64,000 nt of DNA, taken from a bacterium. GTDB lineage: Bacteria > Pseudomonadota > Alphaproteobacteria > Rhodobacterales > Rhodobacteraceae. The DNA lies in contig WGOE01000006.1 in assembly GCA_016124195.1 (NCBI GenBank), positions 124,001 to 188,000 on the forward strand, in the 5' to 3' direction. A model generated the notes under the pieces. The model was not told where the DNA came from, searched no databases, and saw only the letters and a program-made list of their open reading frames with translations. The translations under genes were made by a program, and so were the position numbers. Shown piece by piece: positions 9,337 to 17,786 of the stretch. The number at the start of each line of letters is the position of its first letter. The stretch's first letter is position 1.

Positions 9337-9490
9337 CGGGCACTCCGAAGGATGGGTCTGGAACGGCAGGCGCATACACGGCCCCGCCCTTGAAGGAAAG
9401 GCCCAAAGGTCCGGCGCGGGCAGGAGAGGCGCGCCCGGGCCGGGTGGATTGGTGCAATTGTGGAAAAACTGTGTCAACTTGAGGGCAATC

Positions 9491-9519
9491 TTGGCAAGGC
9501 GGGCCCGGCCGACTAGGCT
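9491..9519 (+). promoter_or_regulatory. Candidate sigma-70-type promoter
   Basis: TTGGCA (9491-9496) and TAGGCT (9514-9519) are separated by 17 bases, 25 bases upstream of the ATG of the 134-residue protein. The match is moderate but the spacing is ideal. Confidence 0.35.
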
Positions 9520-9543
9520 TTTCCTACCCAAGGGGAGAATGCG

Positions 9544-9948
9544 ATGCCCGGGCAAGACGCGAGTGCCGTGGTCCAGATTGCCGCCTGCCGGACAGAGATG
9601 GCCACGATGGCCGCGGTCTGGTGCGACGTGGCGCGGGCCTCGGAAGCGCGGGCGCGCGCAGAGGCCGAGGTTCAGGTCTTCAACGAGATGGTCGTGGCGC
9701 TGGAGGGGCGCTTCCTGCGCCAGGCGGCCGGCAACGAGCCCGACCCGGTGAACGAGGTGCGGCTTCTGGCGCGGGGGGTCACGTGCAATGGCGGTTACTT
9801 CCCCTCGGACCACACGATCCGGTGGCGGCCGGAGGTTTCGGTGACCGGGTATCGCGCCGGCGACCGGATCCGGCTTGACGCGGCCCTGTTCAGGCGGCTG
9901 GCCGGGGCCTACCTTGATGCGTTGACGGCGGAGTTCGCTGGCGACTGA
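9544..9948 (+). CDS. Conserved-looking hypothetical protein (134 aa)
   Basis: No family was recognised. There is an AAGGGGA ribosome binding site 6 bases before the ATG and a plausible promoter 25 bases upstream. Residues 1-60 look helical and rich in Ala/Arg/Glu, with two cysteines; residues 70-134 carry a compact segment with VTCNGGYFPSDHTIRWRP and then a helical tail. There is no signal peptide or membrane segment, so it is probably cytoplasmic. It is monocistronic, divergent from the inositol-phosphatase gene and convergent with the ABC-F gene. Confidence 0.65.
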   Translation: MPGQDASAVVQIAACRTEMATMAAVWCDVARASEARARAEAEVQVFNEMVVALEGRFLRQAAGNEPDPVNEVRLLARGVTCNGGYFPSDHTIRWRPEVSVTGYRAGDRIRLDAALFRRLAGAYLDALTAEFAGD

Positions 9949-9965
9949 CGGGGTCATCGGGCGAA

Positions 9966-9990
9966 GATGAGCAGATTGCCCATCCTACCT
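9966..9990. repeat. Short palindromic repeat between convergent genes (copy A)
   Basis: The 20-mer GCAGATTGCCCATCCTACCT (9971-9990) is repeated exactly at 16563-16582. Here the upstream arm GATGAGCA pairs with TGCCCATC with one mismatch around a GAT centre. Both copies sit where two genes converge, so the element probably works as a bidirectional terminator or is a REP-like repeat. Confidence 0.6.
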
Positions 9991-11515
9991 AAAGCCGGCC
10001 GGCTTCCATGGCCAAGCCGAGTTCCCCGGCAAGGAAGGCCTCGGGATCGGCCACTTCGACCAGTCTTTTCCTGTCGATCAGCCAGAACCGGTTGCCGACG
10101 TTGCGCACGAAACTGCGATCGTGACTGACCAGAAGACAGGTGGCGCCCTGCAACAGAAGTTCGGCTTCCAGCGCCTCCTGACCTTCGATGTCCAGATGGT
10201 TCGTCGGCTCGTCAAGCAGGTAGAAGTTCGGCTTGGCCAGCCGCAAGAGCAGCATCGCCAGCCGGGCCCTCTGCCCGCCCGACAGGGTGCCAAGCGGCCT
10301 CGTCTGCCGGTCGCTGCCGATCCCCGCTTCGGCCAGAAGGCCGCGCGCCGGGCCATCGCCGGTCTTGAAGCCCGTCACCAGATCGAAGGGGGTGGCCTTG
10401 GGCGGCAGTTGAGCGAGGCCCTGATCCGAATGGCCAAGCACCAGCGAGGGCGTCGCCCGGATCGCCGGATCTCCCTTCGCGATCGCTTGGACCAGCGCCC
10501 GGACCAGTTGAGTCTTGCCCGCACCGTTGCGGCCCAGCACGACCACCCGGTCGCCCCGCTCGATCCACTTCTGCCCGGTCCGGAACAGCGGCTGGCCATC
10601 CGGCGTGGCAATGACGGCGTCATCAAGGGTGATCAGCGCCTTGGCATGCGTGCCGGAATTCGTCAGCCGGATCTCGCCCGCCGACACCTCCTTGAAGGCG
10701 GCACGGGCCTGCGCCTCGATCTTGCCGGCGCGCTCTTTCAACTGCCGGGTTTTGCTGACCAGAAGGTCCGAGCCGCTGTTGATGCCGATGTTCTTGAGCT
10801 TGGCCGCCTGTCGGCGCAGCTGTTCTGCCTTGGCCAGGTCGTTTTCGAACCGACGGTTCTGGGCGGCATCGGCCTCGCTCAGCGCAGCACGGGCGCGCGA
10901 GTAGGGCAGGGCGAAGAGCCGCGATCCCGTGTCTCGGAGGAACAGGCTGCGCCCGGTGACGGCATCCAGAAAGGCGCGGTCGTGACTGGCCACGATCACG
11001 GCTGTGTCGCGCGGCAGGGCCTTGAGCCAGCCTTGCAGGATGCCGATCCGCGCGAGGTCAAGGTGGTTGGTCGGCTCGTCCAGCAGCAAAACCTCCGGCG
11101 CTGTCAGTGCGGCCCTGGCCAACAGGGCCGTGCGCTGCCACCCCCCGCTCAGGTCCGCAAGGCGCGCGTCCCGCAGCGCCTCTGGGATGGCCAGATCGTC
11201 CAGCATCACATCGACGCGCCAGGCCTCGCCCTCGGGGTCGGACAGGGCCCCGGCCACCGCCGCGCGCAGCGTCAGGCCCAGCCATGCCGCGGGCACGTCC
11301 TGCTGCACCAACCGCAGGGTCACACCCCTGGCCCGGGTGACATCGCCGAAGGTGGGTTCCAACTCCCCGGCAAGGCAGCGCAAGAGCGAGGATTTGCCCC
11401 GCCCATTGGCCGCGATCAGGCCAAGCCGGTCGCCCGGCTCGAGCGTAAAACTCAGGTCGGCGAACAAGGGGGCGCCGAGGGTAAGGCTCAGGGATTTGAC
11501 GGCAATCAGGCTCAT
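9989..11515 (-). CDS. ABC-F family ATPase (two ATP-binding cassettes, no membrane domain)
   Basis: 508 residues with two nucleotide-binding domains and no transmembrane segments. Domain 1 has Walker A ANGRGKSS, signature LSGGW and Walker B LLLDEPTNHLD; domain 2 has GRNGAGKTQ, LSGGQ and YLLDEPTNHLD. The linker is short and charged. ABC-F proteins bind the ribosomal E site to rescue stalled or improperly positioned complexes. Compared with Uup/EttA it is short and lacks a long C-terminal coiled coil, so no subfamily is assigned. The start at 11515 has GGAG 6 bases upstream; an ATG 12 codons earlier is less likely. Confidence 0.9.
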   Translation of the reverse strand: MSLIAVKSLSLTLGAPLFADLSFTLEPGDRLGLIAANGRGKSSLLRCLAGELEPTFGDVTRARGVTLRLVQQDVPAAWLGLTLRAAVAGALSDPEGEAWRVDVMLDDLAIPEALRDARLADLSGGWQRTALLARAALTAPEVLLLDEPTNHLDLARIGILQGWLKALPRDTAVIVASHDRAFLDAVTGRSLFLRDTGSRLFALPYSRARAALSEADAAQNRRFENDLAKAEQLRRQAAKLKNIGINSGSDLLVSKTRQLKERAGKIEAQARAAFKEVSAGEIRLTNSGTHAKALITLDDAVIATPDGQPLFRTGQKWIERGDRVVVLGRNGAGKTQLVRALVQAIAKGDPAIRATPSLVLGHSDQGLAQLPPKATPFDLVTGFKTGDGPARGLLAEAGIGSDRQTRPLGTLSGGQRARLAMLLLRLAKPNFYLLDEPTNHLDIEGQEALEAELLLQGATCLLVSHDRSFVRNVGNRFWLIDRKRLVEVADPEAFLAGELGLAMEAGRL

Positions 11516-11702
11516 GACAGGCTCCGCATGAAAAATCGCGCAAACGCGCATCGGGGCGGGTCATCGAACCAAGGATCGAACCGAACGCCGCCCTGCTAGG
11601 AAAGCAGGGCTGAAACAGGGCCGGGGCGAAGGGGCTTTGCAAATCGGGTTTTCATGGGTCGAAAATCGCGCCGCGCCGGGCTCAGGTCAAGCCTCTTGCT
11701 CC

Positions 11703-11746
11703 TTCATCTGTTCAAAAATATCCCGGGGTCCGGGGCAGAGCCCCGG
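11703..11746 (-). terminator. Dispersed terminator-like element (copy 2), after metR
   Basis: Reading the minus strand after the metR stop, a 7-bp stem (arms 11740-11746 and 11730-11736) is followed by GACCCCGGGATATTTTTG and ACAGATGAAG. The 22 bases at 11703-11724 recur exactly at 23964-23985, downstream of choV. Confidence 0.5.
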
Positions 11747-11774
11747 CGCCTCGTCCAGCCCGCCCCGAGGGCGG

Positions 11775-12680
11775 TCAATCCCTCTGCAGCTTGACCGGTT
11801 CGCTGCGCCCCAGCCGCAGGAAATGCGCCATGAAGGGGCGGGCGGCATCCTCTTCGCGCGTCGCGGCATAAAGCCGCTTGCTGATCACGCCTGGCCCAAG
11901 GGGCCGTGTTACATAATCGGCGTTGGATTTCACGTCGCGGATCACCCAGTCGGGCAGCACCGCCACGCCGCGGTCCGAGCCCACCAGCATCAGGATCACC
12001 GCCGTCAGCTCCACCGCCCGCTGCGCGCGCGGCTCGACCCGCGCCTCGGTCAAGAGTTCGGTGAAGACGTCCAGCTTGTCGCGCCCGACCGGATAGGTGA
12101 TCAGCACCTGGTCGCGGAAATCCTCGGCCTCGATCACAGCCTTGGCCGCCAGCGGGTTCTTGGACGAGGCGACGAAGGTCGGCGCATAGTCGAACAGGGG
12201 ATTGAAGGTGATCCCCGGCAATGGCTCGGGGTTGGATGAGATCACCAGATCGACCTCTTCGCGCAGAAGGGCGGGGAAGCTGTCGAAGGCGAGCCCGGCG
12301 CGGATATCGACATCGACCTCGGGCCAGGCGTGGCGGAACATCTCGAGCACCGGAAACAGCCAGTCGAAACAGGCGTGGCACTGGATGGCGATGTGCAGTC
12401 GCCCGGTCTTGCCCGATTGCAGCGCGCGGAATTCCTCTTCCAGTGCTGCGATCTCGGGCAGGATGCGCTCGGCCACCCGCAACATCCTTGTGCCGGCGGC
12501 CGAAAGGCGCATGGGCTTCGAACGGCGCACGAAAAGCTCCATCCCCACCTGATCTTCCAGCCCCGCGACCTGATGCGACAGGGCGGATTGCGTGGTGTTC
12601 AGGATCTCGGCCGCCCTGGCCAGCCCGCCGGCTTGCTGGATGGCCCTGAGGGCGCGGAAGTGGCGCAGCTCCAGATACAT
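11775..12680 (-). CDS. metR: LysR-family regulator, likely MetR
   Basis: 301 residues. The N-terminal LysR helix-turn-helix is clear (GGLARAAEILNTTQSALSHQ, residues 18-37), followed by the periplasmic-binding-like effector domain (GRLHIAIQCHACFDWLFPVL). MetR activates methionine biosynthesis genes with homocysteine as coinducer. Two facts support MetR over a generic LysR: it is divergent from metF, and a perfect TGAA-N5-TTCA MetR box lies between them at 12712-12724. The ATG at 12680 has a GAGG about 10 bases upstream. Confidence 0.9.
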   Translation of the reverse strand: MYLELRHFRALRAIQQAGGLARAAEILNTTQSALSHQVAGLEDQVGMELFVRRSKPMRLSAAGTRMLRVAERILPEIAALEEEFRALQSGKTGRLHIAIQCHACFDWLFPVLEMFRHAWPEVDVDIRAGLAFDSFPALLREEVDLVISSNPEPLPGITFNPLFDYAPTFVASSKNPLAAKAVIEAEDFRDQVLITYPVGRDKLDVFTELLTEARVEPRAQRAVELTAVILMLVGSDRGVAVLPDWVIRDVKSNADYVTRPLGPGVISKRLYAATREEDAARPFMAHFLRLGRSEPVKLQRD

Positions 12681-12711
12681 GCGATGAACCTCATGATCAT
12701 CGTGAAAATTA

Positions 12712-12724
12712 TGAATTGGATTCA
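12712..12724. promoter_or_regulatory. MetR box (TGAA-N5-TTCA)
   Basis: TGAATTGGATTCA is an exact match to the MetR consensus half-sites with five-base spacing. It lies 32 bases upstream of the metR start and 47 bases upstream of the metF start, placed to control both. Confidence 0.75.
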
Positions 12725-12770
12725 CCTTCGCGCATCTGCCACAAAGCATCAAGAGCCAAGGAGTGTCGCC

Positions 12771-13649
12771 ATGTCCATCCAACCCGTTCGGGCCCGTGTT
12801 TCGTTCGAATTCTTCCCGCCGCAGACGCTGGATGCGTCGTTCCGGCTGTGGGAGACCGTGCAGGCGCTGGCCCCGATGGCGCCGAACTTCGTGTCGGTCA
12901 CCTATGGCGCGGGCGGGGCGACCCGGGCGCTGACCCATGACGCGGTGGGGGCGATCCACCGCAACTACGGGCTGAACGTGGCTGCCCACCTGACCTGCGT
13001 CAACGCCACCAAGGCCGAAACGCTGGAGGTGGCCGCCAGCTATGCCGCCCTTGGTGTGACCGAGATCGTGGCCCTGCGCGGCGACGCGCCCAATGGGGCC
13101 GACCGTTTCACCCCGCATCCCGAGGGTTTCGCCTCGTCGGTCGACCTGATCGCGGCCTTGGCCCAGACCGGAAAGTTCAAGATCCGTGTCGGCGCCTATC
13201 CTGAGCGCCACCCCGATGCCGCCGACGACCGGGCCGACATTGTCTGGCTCAAGCGCAAGCTCGATGCCGGGGCCAGCAGCGCCATCACCCAGTTCTTCTT
13301 CGAGGCGGAAACCTTCCTGCGCTTTCGCGATGCCTGCGCGGCCGAGGGCATCACTGCCCCGATCATCCCGGGCATCCTGCCCATCCAGTCTTGGCAGGGC
13401 GCCAAGCGCTTTGCCGCGCGTTGCGGCGCCAAGGTGCCGGCCCGTCTGGACGAGGCCTTTGCCTTTGCCGCCCGCGATGGCCGCGAGGAGCTGCTGGCGC
13501 TGACCCAATGCACGACGCTCTGTGAGCGGCTGTTGAGCGAGGGGGTCGAGGATCTGCATTTCTACACGCTCAACCGCCCGCATCTGACGCGCGAGGTCGT
13601 GCGCGCGCTGGGCCTGGTGCCGGAACTGGCGCTGGAAAAGGTGGCCTGA
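12771..13649 (+). CDS. metF: 5,10-methylenetetrahydrofolate reductase
   Basis: 292 residues, typical of bacterial MetF. It reduces 5,10-methylene-THF to 5-methyl-THF, the methyl donor for methionine synthase, with FAD. Key stretches are RVSFEFFPPQT near the N-terminus with the catalytic glutamate, VTYGAGGATR, LRGDAPNG, YPERHPDA and ITQFFFEAETFLRF. The ATG at 12771 is chosen because AAGGAG sits 7 bases before it; a longer in-frame opening overlaps metR antisense and is not family-like. A strong intrinsic terminator follows at 13755. Confidence 0.96.
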   Translation: MSIQPVRARVSFEFFPPQTLDASFRLWETVQALAPMAPNFVSVTYGAGGATRALTHDAVGAIHRNYGLNVAAHLTCVNATKAETLEVAASYAALGVTEIVALRGDAPNGADRFTPHPEGFASSVDLIAALAQTGKFKIRVGAYPERHPDAADDRADIVWLKRKLDAGASSAITQFFFEAETFLRFRDACAAEGITAPIIPGILPIQSWQGAKRFAARCGAKVPARLDEAFAFAARDGREELLALTQCTTLCERLLSEGVEDLHFYTLNRPHLTREVVRALGLVPELALEKVA

Positions 13650-13754
13650 GCGGTAGCCGCCGGCGATGGCCGGGCCGGCAGCGGCCCGGCGCGGGGACCG
13701 CTTCGGGTTCCCCTGTGTCTCCCTGTTGGGCGCTTGAAGCGCTCAATGACCTTG

Positions 13755-13785
13755 CCGGCCCGGATCATGTCCGGGTCGGTTTTTT
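13755..13785 (+). terminator. Intrinsic terminator after metF
   Basis: A 10-bp stem (arms 13755-13764 and 13770-13779, one G.U) with a TCATG loop is followed immediately by six T residues. It is a textbook Rho-independent terminator and separates metF from aroQ. Confidence 0.9.
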
Positions 13786-13844
13786 GTCTGTTGTGACCAA
13801 GGGCGCGGTTCCGCTAGGTTGCGGTCAGCCGATGGGGGACCAAA

Positions 13845-14288
13845 GTGACCAAGCCGATCTATATCCTGAACGGGCCGAACCTGAACCTGCTGGGCCAGCG
13901 CCAACCCGAGATCTATGGCCGCGAGACGCTGGCCGATGTGGTGCAGGCCTGCGCGGACCTCGCCGAGGAATTGCGCCTGCCGATCAAGGCCATGCAATCC
14001 AACCACGAGGGTCAGCTGGTCGACTGGATCCAGGAGGCCCGCCTGCAGGGCGCCGCGATCATCCTCAACCCGGGCGCCTACAGCCACACGTCGGTGGCCA
14101 TCCTGGATGCGCTGAACGCCTTTGAAGGCCCGGTGATCGAGGTCCATATCTCCAACATCCACAAGCGCGAGGCGTTCCGGCATCATTCCTATGTCTCGCT
14201 GCGGGCCGATGGCGTGATCGCGGGCTGCGGGATCGAGGGCTATCTGCTGGCGTTGCGGCGGGTGGCGTCCCTGCTTGCCAAACGGTGA
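13845..14288 (+). CDS. aroQ: Type II 3-dehydroquinate dehydratase
   Basis: 147 residues. It catalyses the third step of the shikimate pathway, dehydrating 3-dehydroquinate, as a cytoplasmic dodecamer. All type II motifs are present: [11 protein letters not shown], catalytic tyrosine in EIYGRETL, the arginine/asparagine loop and [21 protein letters not shown] with the active-site histidine, and the RE..R lid. The start is a GTG at 13845 with GGGGGA upstream. The following ligase gene begins close by, and a degenerate copy of the dispersed terminator element lies just after the stop. Confidence 0.97.
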   Translation: MTKPIYILNGPNLNLLGQRQPEIYGRETLADVVQACADLAEELRLPIKAMQSNHEGQLVDWIQEARLQGAAIILNPGAYSHTSVAILDALNAFEGPVIEVHISNIHKREAFRHHSYVSLRADGVIAGCGIEGYLLALRRVASLLAKR

Positions 14289-14335
14289 GCGGGGTGCGGC
14301 CTGAGCCTCCGGCGGGAGTATTTGGCCAAGGGCAA

Positions 14336-15484
14336 ATGGGGGGCTTCGGCTGGCATCCGGCGGCAAGGGTGTTTGACGCGGCCGGGCTTGCGGTCGTGCG
14401 GGGGGCTGAGGCGCGCGGCGTTCTGCCCGACCGGCCGGCCGGGCAGGCGCTCGCGGCGCTGGGCGCCGGACCGTTTCGGATTGGTGGCGCAGGCCCCGCG
14501 CCAGAGCCGGGGCCCGCGCCGGTGTTCGAGACTCTGACCGGCGGATCCAGCGGGGCGCCCCGGCGCATCCGGCGCAGCCAGGCGAGCTGGCTTGCCAGCT
14601 TTGCGGTGAATGCGCAGCTTTTCGGCATCGGGCCGGGGGTGCGGGTCGCGGTTCTGGGGCGGCTGGTGCACTCGCTGGCGCTTTATGGCGCGGTCGAGGC
14701 GCTGTGCCTCGGGGCTGAACTCCATCTGCTGGACACGTTGCGGCCCAAGGCGCAGCGGGCGGCGCTGGCGGCGCGGCGGATCGGCCTGCTTTATGCGACG
14801 CCCGCGCAGCTGCGCCTGCTGGTCGAGGCGCGGGGGCCGGCGCTGCCTGACCTGAACCACGTGCTGGTTGGCGGATCGAAGCTGGACATGGGCTTGCGGG
14901 CGATGATGCGGGTGCTGGCGCCTGTGGCAGAGCTGCGCGAATTCTATGGCGCCGCCGAGGCGAGTTTCATCACGCTGGCCGGGCCCGAAACGCCGCCGGA
15001 CTCGGTCGGCTCGCCCTATCCGGGGGTGGAGCTGCGCATCGAGGCAGGCGAGGTCTGGGTGAAAAGCCCCTATCTTTTCGAAGCTTATGCCGGCGATCCG
15101 GGTGCTGCGCGCTGGTCTGACGGCTGGCTGTCCTTCGGCGAGATGGGCGAGATGCGGGATGGCAATCTTTACCTGCTGGGCCGGGCCGGGCGGATGGTCA
15201 AGGTGGCCGATCAGGCCGTCTACCCCGAGGCGATCGAAGCCTTCCTCATGGCGCAGCCCGGCGTGGCGCGGGCGGCCGTCCTGCCGCGCCCCGATGCGCT
15301 GCGGGGGGTGCAGCTGGTGGCGGTTCTCGCGGGCGATCCCGACTGCGCCCCGGCGATTGGGGCCGCGCTGCGTGGGCGCTTTGGCGCCCTGGCCGCGCCC
15401 CGGTCCCTGATCTGGCGCGAGGATTGGCCGATGCTGGCCTCGGGCAAGACCGATCTAGTGCGCCTGGCCGGAGAGATCGGATGA
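14336..15484 (+). CDS. Short AMP-forming acyl-CoA synthetase-like protein (ANL superfamily), YhfT-like
   Basis: 382 residues from ATG 14336; a GTG at 14285 overlapping the aroQ stop would give 399, but the extra segment translates a dispersed intergenic element. Motifs of adenylating enzymes are visible: the phosphate loop TGGSSGAPRRIRR, YGAAEAS, DGWLSFGEMGE, GRAGRMVKVAD and the terminal catalytic lysine in SGKTDLVRL. It is shorter than typical acyl-CoA ligases (about 500+), lacking part of the N-terminal region. Its stop overlaps the thiolase start (ATGA). The pair converges on bioMNY, resembling the B. subtilis yhfUTS arrangement, where a ligase and a thiolase accompany a BioY protein. A role in pimelate or biotin-precursor metabolism is inferred from that. 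Confidence 0.8.
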   Translation: MGGFGWHPAARVFDAAGLAVVRGAEARGVLPDRPAGQALAALGAGPFRIGGAGPAPEPGPAPVFETLTGGSSGAPRRIRRSQASWLASFAVNAQLFGIGPGVRVAVLGRLVHSLALYGAVEALCLGAELHLLDTLRPKAQRAALAARRIGLLYATPAQLRLLVEARGPALPDLNHVLVGGSKLDMGLRAMMRVLAPVAELREFYGAAEASFITLAGPETPPDSVGSPYPGVELRIEAGEVWVKSPYLFEAYAGDPGAARWSDGWLSFGEMGEMRDGNLYLLGRAGRMVKVADQAVYPEAIEAFLMAQPGVARAAVLPRPDALRGVQLVAVLAGDPDCAPAIGAALRGRFGALAAPRSLIWREDWPMLASGKTDLVRLAGEIG

Positions 15485-16584
15485 GCTGGATCATCGCCGC
15501 CCGCCGCACGGCCGTGGCCCCTGCCGGAGGTGCCTTTCGGCGCCTTGCGGTGCATGAACTGGCCGCGCCGGTGATCCGCGCCTGCCTCGCGGATGCCGGG
15601 CTTGGGCCCGGCGATGTGGACGAGGTGATCCTGGCCAATGCGCTGGGTGCAGGGGGCAATCCGGCCCGGCTTGCGGCGCTGGCCGCAGGATTGCCCGACC
15701 GGGTCGCGGGCCTGACGATCGACCGGCAATGCGCGGGGGGGCTTGATGCCGTGCTTTTGGCCAAGGCGCTGGTCGAAAGTGGGGCTGCGCGGATCGTGGT
15801 GGCGGGCGGGGCAGAAAGCCACTCGCGCCGTCCGCTGCGGTTCGCCACTGACCCCGACGGTGGCCCGCCGGTGGCCTATGACCGCCCGCCCTTCACGCCC
15901 TTTCCCGACCGCGACCCGGACATGCATGCCGCCGCCGACCGCCTTGCGACCGAACGCGGGCTTGACCGCGGCAGGCTTGACGCCTGGGCGGTGCAGAGCC
16001 ACGCCAAGGCGCTGGCCGCCCGCGCCGACCTGCGCGCCGAGATCGTGCCGCTGGAGGGTCTGACCGATGACGCCTTTGCCCGGCATTTGAGCCTGGCCCT
16101 GGCCACGCGGGCGCGGGTCCTTCAGGGCGCGATCACGGCGGCCAATGCTGCTGTCTCGGCCGACGCGGCGGCCTTCGTCATCGTCTCGCGCGAAGCTTTG
16201 GGGGCGCGGCCGTTGCGGATTGTGGCCGGTGCGACGCGCGGGGCGGCGCCCGATGCGCCGGGTCTGGCGCCGGTCGCGGCGCTGCGCGAGGTTCTGGCCG
16301 ATGCGCCGCCCGGTCAGGTCAGGATGGCAGAGGTGATGGAGGCCTATGCCGCACAGGTGATCGCCACGATCGAGGCGGTGGGTCTGGATCCGGCCTGCGT
16401 CAACCGTCAGGGCGGGGCGCTGGCGCGCGGCCATCCGATCGGCGCCTCGGGGGCCATTCTGGCGGTGCGGTTGTTTCATGACTTGCAGGGCGGGATTGGC
16501 CTTGCAGCCATCGCGGCGGCGGGCGGGATCGGCACGGCGCTGCTGGTCAGCCGCCAGGATGGGCAGATTGCCCATCCTACCTGA
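15481..16584 (+). CDS. Thiolase-family protein (acetyl-CoA acyltransferase-like) with altered active site, YhfS-like
   Basis: 367 residues, overlapping the ligase stop by 4 bases. The thiolase fold is clear, with nucleophile C84 in DRQCAGGLDA and H318 in GGALARGHPIGASGA. Two usually invariant features are changed: the NEAF loop reads MEAYAAQ (286-292), and the second catalytic cysteine of CxGGG is alanine (A345 in LAAIAAAGGIG). The enzyme may therefore not run the classical Claisen cycle, or may act on an unusual acyl-CoA. The last codons lie inside a palindromic repeat that probably terminates both this transcript and the convergent bioMNY. The biotin link is inferred from neighbours. Confidence 0.85.
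   Translation: MSWIIAARRTAVAPAGGAFRRLAVHELAAPVIRACLADAGLGPGDVDEVILANALGAGGNPARLAALAAGLPDRVAGLTIDRQCAGGLDAVLLAKALVESGAARIVVAGGAESHSRRPLRFATDPDGGPPVAYDRPPFTPFPDRDPDMHAAADRLATERGLDRGRLDAWAVQSHAKALAARADLRAEIVPLEGLTDDAFARHLSLALATRARVLQGAITAANAAVSADAAAFVIVSREALGARPLRIVAGATRGAAPDAPGLAPVAALREVLADAPPGQVRMAEVMEAYAAQVIATIEAVGLDPACVNRQGGALARGHPIGASGAILAVRLFHDLQGGIGLAAIAAAGGIGTALLVSRQDGQIAHPT
16556..16582. repeat. Short palindromic repeat / bidirectional terminator (copy B)
   Basis: AGGATGGGCA (16556-16565) and its exact reverse complement (16569-16578) flank GAT, giving a perfect 10-bp stem. The distal arm with flank is identical over 20 bases to copy A at 9971-9990. It overlaps the 3' end of the thiolase gene and ends 35 bases before the convergent bioY stop. 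Confidence 0.7.
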
Positions 16585-16616
16585 GACCGGCCGCACCGCG
16601 CTGGAAGGGCGCGCTG

Positions 16617-17159
16617 TCAGGCGCGCGACAGCACGGCGTTCGGGCGCATGCGGGCGATGGTCTGGGTGATCAACCCGGCCAGCACCGCCTTGATCAGGTC
16701 GCCGGGCAGAAAGGGAGTGGCGAGCAAACTCGCTTCGGGCAGGGTCTTGCCCAGCGTCAGCGCCATGCCCGCGATGCCGAAGAGATACAGCACCACGATG
16801 CCACCGACCACCGCCCCGGCACAGGCCGAAACGCCGATCTGCACGCGCCACTTTTCCACGACGAGGCCCGCGACAAAGGCCGCCACGGGAAAGCCCACCA
16901 GAAAGCCCGCCGTCGGGCTGACGAAGAGGCCCAGGCCGCCGCGCCCTCCGGCCAGCAGGGGCAGTCCCGCTGCCACCAGCACCAGAAACAGCAGCACCGC
17001 CAGCGCGCCGCGCCTGGCCCCCAGAACCGTGCCGCAGAGCATTATGCCCAGCGATTGCGCCGTGATCGGCACGCCGGCCGCCAGGTCGATCTTCGGGATC
17101 AGCCCCAGAACCGCGATCAGCGCGGCAAAGAGGGCGATATGGGTCAGGTTGCGTTCCAT
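16617..17159 (-). CDS. bioY: Biotin transporter substrate-binding membrane subunit BioY
   Basis: 180 residues, about six transmembrane helices. BioY is the S-component of the biotin ECF transporter. Family signatures are AGVPITAQSLGIMLCGTVLG and GRGGLGLFVSPTAGFLVGF, the latter near the middle. The ATG at 17159 has AGGAG 7 bases upstream. It is the last gene of bioM-bioN-bioY, the order known from Rhodobacter capsulatus, 30 bases after bioN. Confidence 0.94.
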   Translation of the reverse strand: MERNLTHIALFAALIAVLGLIPKIDLAAGVPITAQSLGIMLCGTVLGARRGALAVLLFLVLVAAGLPLLAGGRGGLGLFVSPTAGFLVGFPVAAFVAGLVVEKWRVQIGVSACAGAVVGGIVVLYLFGIAGMALTLGKTLPEASLLATPFLPGDLIKAVLAGLITQTIARMRPNAVLSRA

Positions 17160-17189
17160 TGCACTCTCCTGCGGGGGGGATCGCCGCAC

Positions 17190-17786
17190 TTAGCCCGCTC
17201 CGCCCCGGGCGCGCAAGGCCTCTGCCACCCGGTCCGCATCGTCCAGCGTCGCAAGCAGCACCGGCACGAGGATGCGCCAGCCCGGCCGGCGCGCGCTGCG
17301 CATCCGCCAGGCATCGCGGATCTGATCGTGACGCGCCAGCATCACGGGAATGAAGCGGATCACCAGCGCCACCGACAGCGCCAGCATCCGCGGCGACAGA
17401 CCAAGCCGGCTGAGTGGCCGCGCCAGCCGGGTCAGCACGTCGAGGATATCGCTCAGCCGGGTGGTCATGGTGACCGCATTGGCCAGACCCACCGCAGCGA
17501 CCAGCCGCACAAGGATGGTCACGCCCGTGGCCGGTGCCCGCAGCCACAGATGCCAGAGGACAACGATCAGCGCAAAGGGCCAGAGCGGGCGCAGCAGCCT
17601 GACCCACGCACCCGCAAAGCCCACCCCGCCGCTGGCCACCAGCGCCAGCACGGCCAGCAGGCCGAGGCCGAGCCAGAGCCCCGTCGCCTGCACGATCAGG
17701 AGGGTTGCCACGCATAGGCCCGCCAGCTTCCAACCGGCCGCGACCTCATGTGCCCAGGTCCTATGGGACGAGATCAGCGTCAGCAT
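17190..17786 (-). CDS. bioN: Biotin ECF transporter transmembrane coupling protein BioN
   Basis: 198 residues with several transmembrane helices, of the EcfT/CbiQ family. The two short alanine-arginine coupling motifs of EcfT proteins that contact the ATPase are recognisable near RDAWRMRSARRPGW. It couples BioM ATP hydrolysis to BioY. Its start overlaps the bioM 3' end by 26 bases, indicating translational coupling. Confidence 0.92.
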   Translation of the reverse strand: MLTLISSHRTWAHEVAAGWKLAGLCVATLLIVQATGLWLGLGLLAVLALVASGGVGFAGAWVRLLRPLWPFALIVVLWHLWLRAPATGVTILVRLVAAVGLANAVTMTTRLSDILDVLTRLARPLSRLGLSPRMLALSVALVIRFIPVMLARHDQIRDAWRMRSARRPGWRILVPVLLATLDDADRVAEALRARGGAG

